Below, in pieces: positions 17,023 to 24,314 of a stretch of DNA of 64,000 nt (position 1 is its first letter; every line of letters starts with the position of its first letter). The DNA is from Fibrisoma limi BUZ 3. GTDB taxonomy: Bacteria; Bacteroidota; Bacteroidia; Cytophagales; Spirosomataceae. The position numbers and the translations under genes were made by a program. Below the pieces are notes generated by a model. That model had not been told where the DNA came from, did no database searches, and saw nothing but the letters and a program-made list of their open reading frames with translations. The DNA lies in contig NZ_CAIT01000006.1 of NCBI RefSeq assembly GCF_000296815.2, forward strand, positions 874,777-938,776, given 5' to 3'.

Positions 17023-17065
17023 TCTTTTTCTCAAAATGAGAAGAGTCTTTTTCTCAAAATGAGAA
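17023..17065. promoter_or_regulatory. tandem palindromic enhancer-like sites between kdp and kup
   Basis: The 20-bp word at 17023-17042 is repeated exactly at 17046-17065. Each copy contains the perfect palindrome TTCTCA-AAA-TGAGAA (17028-17042 and 17051-17065). The centres are 23 bp apart, close to two helical turns, so two dimers would bind the same face. They are centred about 130 and 153 bp upstream of the predicted kdp start and 62-99 bp upstream of the kup start codon. I infer that they are the operators of the sigma-54-type regulator encoded beyond kup. Confidence 0.75.
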
Positions 17066-17126
17066 AGACCGCTTGTCAAACCGGCTGCGAAAGAAGCCAA
17101 AATGCTGTTTACCTTTAAGGCCACGT

Positions 17127-19115
17127 ATGTCTGCAACCGAATCATCTCATCACAACCTGGATAAGCTCACTGCGGGTGGCTTATTGGTAGCGGTAGGTAT
17201 CGTCTTTGGCGATATTGGTACGTCCCCCCTGTACACCTACCGGGCCATTATTGAAGACCATGTCGTTGACGAAACTCTGGCCCTTGGTGGAGCTTCTGCC
17301 ATTTTCTGGACACTAACATTTCAGACTACACTAAAATATGTGCTGCTCACCCTACGGGCCGACAATAAGGGTGAAGGTGGTATTTTTTCACTCTACACCC
17401 TGATCCGGCGGTATGCTAAATGGCTTTTGTTTCCGGCCATTGCGGGCGGCAGCTTTCTCATTGCCGACAGTATCATTACGCCCCCAATCTCGGTTTCCTC
17501 CGCCATTGAAGGTCTGCGGCCGCTGTATCCCGATCTGCCTACGGTTCCGATCGTACTGGCCATTCTGGTCGTCTTGTTTACTGTGCAGCAAATCGGAACC
17601 GACCGGCTGGGCACGGCCTTCGGACCGATCATGATGGTGTGGTTCACGATGATTGGCGTCGTTGGTATCGCGCAGGTGCTCAAGGATACTTCGGTTATCC
17701 GGGCGCTGAATCCGGTGTACGCGTATCGGATGATTTCGGAGCATGACCACGGATTCTGGCTGCTTGGAGGGGTCTTCCTCTGTTCGACCGGGGCCGAAGC
17801 GCTCTATTCGGATATGGGGCACGTCGGTCGACGGAACGTGCAGGTTTCCTGGATATACGTTAAGCTGTGCCTGATTCTGTGCTACTTAGGCCAGGCTGCC
17901 TGGCTGCTGGATCACCAGGGCCGACCGCTGGGGGAATCTAACTCATTTTTCGGGCTGATTCCCGACTGGTTCATGCTGCCGGCTATCGGCATTGCTACGC
18001 TGGCCACGATCATCGCCAGTCAGGCGCTCATCAGCGGTACGTTCACGCTCGTCTCGGAAGCGTTCCGGCTGACGCTGCTGCCTAAATTGCGGATTGTATT
18101 TCCGTCGGATGCGCGCGGGCAGGTGTACATTCCAGCGTTCAACTGGTTGCTCATGGCCGGCTGTATCGGGGTAGTCCTCTATTTCAAAGAGTCGAAGAAC
18201 ATGGAAGCGGCCTTTGGTCTGTCGGTGAATTTGACCATGCTGATGACCACCATATTGCTGGCCTATTACCTTTATACACGGCACGTAAACCTGTTCGTTG
18301 TGTTTGGCCTGCTCGCTCTCTACCTGACGATTGAGAGTGCGTTTCTGGCGGCCAACCTACGTAAGTTTGCTAATGGTGGCTGGGTAACACTGATGCTGGG
18401 GCTGGTTATCATCACCATTATGTACGTCTGGTATCGGGGCAGCCGGATTAAGCGCCGGTTGACCTCCTACGTCAGTCTTAAAGATCACCTGCCTATTCTG
18501 AAGGAACTCAGCAATGATCCGGATGTACCAAAGTACGCGACCAATTTAGTCTTTTTAACGTCTTCGGACAATCCGTTGCTGGTCGAAGATCACATCATCA
18601 ATTCCATTCTCGAGCGCCAGCCCAAGCGGGCAGACCTGTACTGGCTGATTCACGTCGATCTGGTTGATGAGCCGTACACCGCACAATATTCCGTTGATAT
18701 TCTCGAACCGGAAGAAGTAGTTCGTATTACGTTCCAGCTTGGTTTCCGGGTGCAGCCCCGGATCAATCTGCTCTTCAAGCGAGTGGTCGAAGAAATGGTA
18801 CGTTGCTGCGAAGTGACCATCCTCAGCCGATATCGTTCGTTGCAGCGGCACGATATTGTCGGTGATTTTCGGTTCATCATCATCAATCGCTTCCTCTCGT
18901 ACGAGAACGATCTGGATGCCATCGATACGTTTATCATGAACGCCTATTTCGCGCTCAAACGGCTCAGCATCTCCGACGAAAAAGCGTATGGGCTGGATTA
19001 CCAGAACGTAACGACCGAGCAGGTGCCGCTGGTGGTTCGCCCGGCCGAGGAACTCCCGTTGAAACGAGTCAGCCGACCAACCTCATCACCGAAAACCGAC
19101 AAGGCGGTTGGATGA
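17127..19115 (+). CDS. kup: KUP/HAK/KT-family potassium uptake permease
   Basis: A constitutive-type K+:H+ symporter of 662 aa. About twelve TM segments occupy residues 1-430. The N-terminal signature VGIVFGDIGTSPLYTYRAI, the GGIFSLYTLIRRYAKWL segment and CSTGAEALYSDMGHVGRRNV match the KUP family. The C-terminal cytoplasmic domain of about 200 residues follows. The frame can be read from a TTG at 17073, but MSATESSHHN at 17127 gives the normal N-terminus. It is divergent from kdp and convergent with the regulator gene, 16 bp apart. The palindromes at 17028-17065 could act on it too. Confidence 0.95.
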   Translation: MSATESSHHNLDKLTAGGLLVAVGIVFGDIGTSPLYTYRAIIEDHVVDETLALGGASAIFWTLTFQTTLKYVLLTLRADNKGEGGIFSLYTLIRRYAKWLLFPAIAGGSFLIADSIITPPISVSSAIEGLRPLYPDLPTVPIVLAILVVLFTVQQIGTDRLGTAFGPIMMVWFTMIGVVGIAQVLKDTSVIRALNPVYAYRMISEHDHGFWLLGGVFLCSTGAEALYSDMGHVGRRNVQVSWIYVKLCLILCYLGQAAWLLDHQGRPLGESNSFFGLIPDWFMLPAIGIATLATIIASQALISGTFTLVSEAFRLTLLPKLRIVFPSDARGQVYIPAFNWLLMAGCIGVVLYFKESKNMEAAFGLSVNLTMLMTTILLAYYLYTRHVNLFVVFGLLALYLTIESAFLAANLRKFANGGWVTLMLGLVIITIMYVWYRGSRIKRRLTSYVSLKDHLPILKELSNDPDVPKYATNLVFLTSSDNPLLVEDHIINSILERQPKRADLYWLIHVDLVDEPYTAQYSVDILEPEEVVRITFQLGFRVQPRINLLFKRVVEEMVRCCEVTILSRYRSLQRHDIVGDFRFIIINRFLSYENDLDAIDTFIMNAYFALKRLSISDEKAYGLDYQNVTTEQVPLVVRPAEELPLKRVSRPTSSPKTDKAVG

Positions 19116-19131
19116 GCCCGTCGGTTTTGAT

Positions 19132-20472
19132 TTACTTTTTGAGCCCGTATTCATCCAGCTTCCGGTAGAGCGTTGCCAGGGAAATGCCCAGCAGTCGGGC
19201 GGCTTCGGCCTTCTGATTGCTGGTCATGGCTAAAACCCGCCCGATGTGCTGGCGTTCCAGCGCCGACAGCGACAAATCATCGCTGGTGTTCGTTGCGTAG
19301 CCTTCCCTGATGTCGAACGGCAGGTAGTCGGGCAGCAGTTCTGGTCCATCGGCCAGGATAACGGTTCGCTCAATGACATTCTTCAGTTCACGGATATTGC
19401 CTTTCCAGGAATGTTGCTGCAACATCTGCACGAACTCAGGGGTCATTCGCACGTCGCGTTTGCCGATCTTGGCCGCATCCCGCCTGGCAAAAAATTCGGC
19501 AAGGGCCGGAATGTCGTCGGGACGGTCGCGGAGTGGAGGTAATTCGATCGAAAACACCGACAGCCGGTAATACAAATCCAGCCGGAAGTGTCCTGAACCG
19601 GCTTCCTGTTCCAGATTCCGGTTTGTGGCCGCCACCACGCGCACATCGGTTTTGGTCGGTTTAGTGTCGCCTACGCGCAGAAACTCGTGGGTTTCGAGCA
19701 CCCGCAGCAGTTTGGCCTGCAAATCGAGCGGCATCTCGCCGATCTCGTCGAGGAAAATGGTTCCTTTGTTCGCTTCGGCAAACAACCCTTTCTGGTCGCG
19801 GGTGGCCCCGGTAAACGCCCCCGCCCGGTGTCCGAACAGTTCACTTTCCAAAATCTCCTTGCTCAAGGCCCCGCAGTTGATGGCCACAAACGGCCCGCTA
19901 TGGCGCGGACTGGCGTAGTGAATGGCCTGCGCGAACACTTCCTTGCCGGTGCCCGTTTCGCCGGTCAGCAATACGGTCGTATCCGTTACGGCCACTTTCC
20001 GGGCGAGGTTGATGGCCTGCCGGATGGCCGCCGACTGTCCGATAATGCTATCGAAGCCATACCGCTTGCTCACCTGCTGTTCCAACTGGCGGATGCGAAA
20101 CTGCAACTCCGCCTTCTCGACAGCCCGGCTAACCAACGGAATGATCCGGTCGTTGTCGTCGCCTTTCGTGATGTAGTCGAATGCGCCGTTTTTGATGGCC
20201 GTTACGCCATCGGCGATGGTACCGTACGCCGTCAGGACGATGATCTCCGTGGCGGGGTATGCCTGTTTGATCTGGGCCGTTAACTCAATCCCATTTTTAT
20301 CGGGCAGTTTGACATCACTGATCACGAGTTGCACGTCTTCCCGCTCCAGCACCTTCAGCCCGCTGCGGGCGTCACTTGCTTCCAGGATGGTGTACCCTTC
20401 GAGGCTCAACAGCCTTGCCAGCAGTTGGCGAAGCCGGTCTTCGTCGTCGATCAGGAGAATAGTAGCGGCCAA
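19132..20472 (-). CDS. sigma-54-dependent NtrC-family response regulator
   Basis: A three-domain activator. The receiver domain (ATILLIDDEDRLRQLL; phospho-acceptor Asp in VISDVKLPD; LTAYGTI; the usual YITK lysine) is followed by an AAA+ domain with Walker A GETGTGKE, the sigma-54 contact loop GAFTGA, Walker B GTIFLDEIGE and the R-finger region LYYRLSVFSIELPPLRDR. A Fis-type helix-turn-helix lies at the C-terminus (KAEAARLLGISLATLYRKLD). I chose the TTG at 20472 because it begins exactly at the receiver domain. An ATG at 20535 and a GTG at 20574 are alternative starts. Its position beside kup and kdp, and the RpoN promoter with enhancer-like sites before kdp, suggest it replaces KdpE. The kinase at 7766-9514 is the probable partner. 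Confidence 0.93.
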   Translation of the reverse strand: MAATILLIDDEDRLRQLLARLLSLEGYTILEASDARSGLKVLEREDVQLVISDVKLPDKNGIELTAQIKQAYPATEIIVLTAYGTIADGVTAIKNGAFDYITKGDDNDRIIPLVSRAVEKAELQFRIRQLEQQVSKRYGFDSIIGQSAAIRQAINLARKVAVTDTTVLLTGETGTGKEVFAQAIHYASPRHSGPFVAINCGALSKEILESELFGHRAGAFTGATRDQKGLFAEANKGTIFLDEIGEMPLDLQAKLLRVLETHEFLRVGDTKPTKTDVRVVAATNRNLEQEAGSGHFRLDLYYRLSVFSIELPPLRDRPDDIPALAEFFARRDAAKIGKRDVRMTPEFVQMLQQHSWKGNIRELKNVIERTVILADGPELLPDYLPFDIREGYATNTSDDLSLSALERQHIGRVLAMTSNQKAEAARLLGISLATLYRKLDEYGLKK

Positions 20473-20689
20473 TGGTATAAACGATAATGAACTGCAAAAG
20501 TAAACGATACCCTGGCTTAACGCTGAGTCGGGCATCAGGTATTCCCTGTCAGAAGGACTATAGCCGCTATCCACTCATCCTAAAAACGACATTTCGTAAT
20601 CATAACCCGTTAAATTTGGTTTAGTATACACCGGGGTATTCTGCTGACTCACGTTGTCCGTTGGCACTATCCTCCCTAACAACGGCACC

Positions 20690-20953
20690 ATGAAAGCACC
20701 GATAAAAGCCCTCTGGATTACGCAGGAGCAGTATGATACGGCTTTTGACAGCCTGAAACGGTTTGCTACGTTGCTGGATGTAGCTCAGATCGCCATCCAG
20801 CCGCTGCTTGAGCCCTTAAGCGTGCTGGCTTCCGAGTTTCCAACATCCAAACCGATGAAGCTACGTTTCGGCCGGGCACACACCCACGCACCCTGGCGGC
20901 TGGAAACCCCGGTCGTAATTGTTGACGAGTGGCTGGCGCGGGAGATGCAGTAG
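20690..20953 (+). CDS. hypothetical protein, 87 aa
   Basis: An 87-codon frame starting at ATG 20690 (MKAPIKALWITQEQYDTAFD) and ending AREMQ. Codon use resembles the neighbours. It is predicted soluble and mostly helical, with no recognised motif. The frame extends 12 codons upstream, but the ATG in CACCATGAAA is the better start. It is divergent from the response regulator and convergent with the lipoprotein gene. No function can be proposed. Confidence 0.55.
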   Translation: MKAPIKALWITQEQYDTAFDSLKRFATLLDVAQIAIQPLLEPLSVLASEFPTSKPMKLRFGRAHTHAPWRLETPVVIVDEWLAREMQ

Positions 20954-20987
20954 GAAGCCAACCGGCAGGCTGTTCGTAGCGGGACGG

Positions 20988-22151
20988 TTATTTCCAGTTG
21001 AACACCCGGATGAAATAAGGCCGGTACAGATCCGCACTGCCGGGCACACCGAAATTGTCACCGAAATTATTGGCGTTCACGCAGTACGAAATCATCAGTT
21101 CGCCATTCCTGGACAGCTCCGGATGAACCAGCGCGTTGTAGGTAAACACCTTGCCGGTACCGTGCTCCTCCGGAATGGTGTACAACAGTCGTTTGTTAGT
21201 CCAGGGGCCAATCGGGCTGGTTGACTCCGACAAATACAGCCCCCGGCCAAATATGATTTCCTGTGTGAACAGGTAATACTTATCGCCCGACCGAAATACA
21301 CTGAACTGATCGGACGCATCCTTGTAAATCGCGTATTTATTCGGCTGGCTCCCCCACTTCGATCCGTTCCAGTACGTCCAGGTTGCTGTCAGATCGCCTT
21401 TGGGAACCCGGGCTACCACCACGTTGGTCGTTAACGTCCCGTGGTCGACACCATAGAGGTACGTATACCCGTCGGCAGCTTCACACAAGGCCCCACCGTA
21501 GCCCCATTCGCCCCGGTATTTGTTGGTAATCAGCTTTTCGATAGCGCCGGTCGTTGGGGAACAAATGGCCAGATCAACCGAGGAGTTTTTAAAATCCCAC
21601 GATCCAGAACCGGTTTTCCGGATATGGCTCAATACCACCTGAAGTTTACCACCATAAACGGTCGCGTCGAGGGGCCAGTACCAGTCCTTACCGTTTTTCT
21701 CGAGTGAATGGACAAAATACGTTTTTCCACCAGTGTCTGTCGTAGCCCCCTGATTCAGCGTCCGGAATCCATCAAATGTTTCGCCCTGCTGCACCATCAC
21801 GGCATTCCGGACAAAGACATTCTGTGCGGCATTGCGGCTGCGATCCGGCTGAACCCGGCCGATGAAACTATCGCCGAACGTCCAGAAAATTCGTCCGTCG
21901 GGCAGCGGCACCGAATAGACCCCATCCCCCCCGTTCCAGGCCGAATAGCGGGTAAAGAATTGATTATACTGCGCATCGACCTGAACGGTCATAGCAGCGC
22001 CCTGCCGAAGGTTTCCGGCCGGGTTACTATCGGTAACGGCTGGTAATGTATCTACTGGCTGGCAGGCCACGAGGCAGGCAAAAAGAGCGACGAATAGCAC
22101 GGAGAGGTTGCTGGTCACGGTGTCTTTGGTTTTGGAAGGTTTGAACTGCAC
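20988..22151 (-). CDS. secreted lipoprotein, DUF5005/DUF4185-like predicted five-bladed propeller
   Basis: A 387-aa lipoprotein with a leader ending LFACLVACQPV (lipobox Cys near residue 30). The mature protein has the phrases GDGVYSVPLPDGRIFWTFGD, then RNAVMVQQGE, GEWGYGGALCEAADGYTYLY, YYLFTQEIIFGRGLYLSES and GTGKVFTYNALVHPELS. These resemble DUF4185/DUF5005 proteins, related to GH43/GH117-like propellers thought to bind or cleave glycans. No catalytic triad is assigned. It lies next to the AraC regulator on the same strand, so both may belong to a sugar-use unit with the dioxygenase-like gene. Confidence 0.75.
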   Translation of the reverse strand: MQFKPSKTKDTVTSNLSVLFVALFACLVACQPVDTLPAVTDSNPAGNLRQGAAMTVQVDAQYNQFFTRYSAWNGGDGVYSVPLPDGRIFWTFGDSFIGRVQPDRSRNAAQNVFVRNAVMVQQGETFDGFRTLNQGATTDTGGKTYFVHSLEKNGKDWYWPLDATVYGGKLQVVLSHIRKTGSGSWDFKNSSVDLAICSPTTGAIEKLITNKYRGEWGYGGALCEAADGYTYLYGVDHGTLTTNVVVARVPKGDLTATWTYWNGSKWGSQPNKYAIYKDASDQFSVFRSGDKYYLFTQEIIFGRGLYLSESTSPIGPWTNKRLLYTIPEEHGTGKVFTYNALVHPELSRNGELMISYCVNANNFGDNFGVPGSADLYRPYFIRVFNWK

Positions 22152-22211
22152 ATAGAAGTTACCTCCTGTTCATTTATACCGCTCACCGACGTCTGTTTAT
22201 TCATTTATTCC

Positions 22212-23057
22212 TTAAAGTCCATGTCGCTTCTTGAATTGAAGCGGGTTTTCGCCCGTTACGCGCCGGAAAATCCGGTTGAAGTACGACAAACTTTCGAAGC
22301 CGCAGGCAAAACAGGCCTCCGATACGGTATGATCGGTCAGCAATAATTTCTGCGCCTGATTGACGCGGTACTGATTCAGAAACTGCGTGAACGTCAGCCG
22401 GGTCATGCGCTTGAAATACCGGCAAAAAGCCGATTCAGTTAGATTAGCGAGTTCGGCCACTTCAGGAATGTCAATTTTTCGGGCGTATTGCTCGGCCACG
22501 AACTGATGCACACGTTTGAGCCGCTGCTGTTCCTTCAGGTTGTAGGCACCGGCTACGGGTTTGCCGTGCAGCGGGGTACATTCGTCGCTGGTGGCTAACT
22601 GCTGGAAGATAGTCAGCAGGGCCATGATCCGTTCGAATGGGGTTAAATCCGCCAATTGGTGCAACTTCGCCCCTACTTCGGCCTTTGTCCGGCCATGAAA
22701 CGAAACGCCGGACCGCGCCCGCTCGAACAACTGCGTAATAGCTGTAAACTCGGGGGCCTGCCAGAACACTTCCCCCAGAAAGTTTTCCTTTAACTGCACC
22801 ACTACTTTCCGGTAGTCGGTTTTCACCCCGTAATCGAAATTGAGGTGCGGAATGTTCGGACCAATAAAGACCAGATCGCTGCCGTCGTAGCGTGAAATGT
22901 GATCGCCTACGTGCCGCGTACCGCTAGCTCCTTCGATATACACGATCTCGTATTCGGGATGGTAGTGCCACAGAAAAACGTCGCTCAGATGGGGCGTCAG
23001 CAACAGGTGAAATGAGCTGCCGATGTCCGGGCTTATTTGCTCCAGCGCTAGTTTCAT
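22212..23057 (-). CDS. AraC-family transcriptional regulator with cupin sensor domain
   Basis: A 281-aa regulator. The N-terminal cupin domain (residues 1-120) has HYHPEYEIVYIEGASGTRHVG and GSDLVFIGPNIPHLN. The C-terminal double helix-turn-helix (180-280) has IPEVAELANLTESAFCRYFK, LTFTQFLNQYRVNQAQKLLL and VSEACFACGFESLSYFNRIF, with the AraC signature ending in FRRVTGENPLQFKKR. It is divergent from the gene at 23212, and the 154-bp gap is the expected operator region. It likely responds to a sugar or small metabolite. Confidence 0.94.
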   Translation of the reverse strand: MKLALEQISPDIGSSFHLLLTPHLSDVFLWHYHPEYEIVYIEGASGTRHVGDHISRYDGSDLVFIGPNIPHLNFDYGVKTDYRKVVVQLKENFLGEVFWQAPEFTAITQLFERARSGVSFHGRTKAEVGAKLHQLADLTPFERIMALLTIFQQLATSDECTPLHGKPVAGAYNLKEQQRLKRVHQFVAEQYARKIDIPEVAELANLTESAFCRYFKRMTRLTFTQFLNQYRVNQAQKLLLTDHTVSEACFACGFESLSYFNRIFRRVTGENPLQFKKRHGL

Positions 23058-23211
23058 ACGGTCTGTTTTTGCTTCAAAATGCTGTCTGCCAGCTCTTCAA
23101 ATCCTTCCAGGAGCAAAATAGTACAAATACTGGCTATTTCCGTAATAACACCTGTGGTTTCATGCAGACTACCTTTGATTCAACAAAATCACCAGTAAAT
23201 ACAAACTCGTT

Positions 23212-24201
23212 ATGGAGGCAACAAAAACAATGGCACCGGTCATGATTCCTGAGAATGCTCACAAAGACATTCCGGGAAATCCCTCAACGGCCACCAGCAG
23301 CAAAATCAAACTCAACGATCGATCCTCGCAGTCCGCCAAAGCGGAAAAGCCTCTGCGCGTGTTGTCGGAGGAAGACTGGCAGTTCTGGCAACACAACGGC
23401 TACGTTATTATCAAACAGGCCGTGCCCAAAGAAAACGCCGAGCGACTGGCCAACCTCCTGTGGGAGTTTGAGGAAAAAGACGCCAACGACCCCAGCACCT
23501 GGTACACCCCTCCGAGGGCCGAGATGAAAATGAAGGAGCTGACCAACAGCGGCATGGTTGAGCTATACAACCACCAGTACGAGTGGGACAACCGGCAGTA
23601 CCCGCGCGTGTACGACGCCTTCGTCGATATCTGGGGCACTGAAAAGCTCTGGGTGACCATCGACCGGGCAAACCTCAACCTGCCCGTACAGCCCGGCTTT
23701 GAATTCAAAGGCTTTATTCACTGGGACTACGACCCGGAAACCAGGCCGCAGAACGTACAGGGTGTGTTGGCCCTGGCCGATCAGACCGACGAAAACATGG
23801 GCGGTTTTCAATGCATTCCGGAACTGTACCGTACCTATGACACCTGGAAACTGACCCAGCCCGCCGATCGCGACCATTTCAAGCCCGACATCACTGGCTT
23901 TGAACTGGTTAAGGTAAAGATGGAAGCGGGTGACCTGCTGATCTTCAACAGTACGTTGGCGCACGGTATCCGTCCCAACCTGTCGAAAGATAAAGTGCGG
24001 ATGGCACAATACATCTCGATGATGCCCGCCGAAGAAGACAACGAAGCCCTGCGGCAGTGGCGCATTACGTCGTGGCGCGAACGCCAGGCGCCCGAAGGTT
24101 ACGCGTTTCCCGGCGACCCGCGCAACTGGGAAAAGACCCGCTACGAACGGGCACAGTTGACGGAGCTGGGCGAGAAACTGCTGGGACTGAAGCGGTGGTA
24201 A
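23212..24201 (+). CDS. phytanoyl-CoA dioxygenase-family (Fe(II)/2-oxoglutarate) protein
   Basis: A 329-aa protein of the PhyH superfamily. The 2-His-1-carboxylate iron triad is visible as His170-Trp-Asp172 (GFIHWDYDPE) and His251 (STLAHGIRPNLS). Arg263 lies 12 residues later as the likely 2-oxoglutarate ligand. NMGGFQCIPELYRTYDTWK and MEAGDLLIFNSTLAHG are typical PhyH phrases. The first ~45 residues are low-complexity and probably disordered; no signal peptide is seen. The substrate is unknown. Control by the divergent AraC gene is likely. Confidence 0.88.
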   Translation: MEATKTMAPVMIPENAHKDIPGNPSTATSSKIKLNDRSSQSAKAEKPLRVLSEEDWQFWQHNGYVIIKQAVPKENAERLANLLWEFEEKDANDPSTWYTPPRAEMKMKELTNSGMVELYNHQYEWDNRQYPRVYDAFVDIWGTEKLWVTIDRANLNLPVQPGFEFKGFIHWDYDPETRPQNVQGVLALADQTDENMGGFQCIPELYRTYDTWKLTQPADRDHFKPDITGFELVKVKMEAGDLLIFNSTLAHGIRPNLSKDKVRMAQYISMMPAEEDNEALRQWRITSWRERQAPEGYAFPGDPRNWEKTRYERAQLTELGEKLLGLKRW

Positions 24202-24224
24202 CGGCCTGATCAGCTAAAGTCAAT

Positions 24225-24258
24225 GGCGCGTAGTCGGGCGTTGGGCTGGCTACGCGCC
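24225..24258 (+). terminator. hairpin after the dioxygenase-like gene
   Basis: GGCGCGTAG (24225-24233) pairs perfectly with CTACGCGCC (24250-24258) across 16 nt, 23 bp after the stop at 24201. Only a weak CTTTAG follows, so termination is plausible but not certain. Confidence 0.5.
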
Positions 24259-24314
24259 TTTAGCGCTGACGGCTGACACACCTGATAGCAGCGAATGAGT
24301 TGCTGCCGTATTCA

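Noticed and set aside
17073-17126. TTG-initiated extension of kup
   Set aside because: The added 18 residues are basic and unlike KUP N-termini; ATG at 17127 fits the family.
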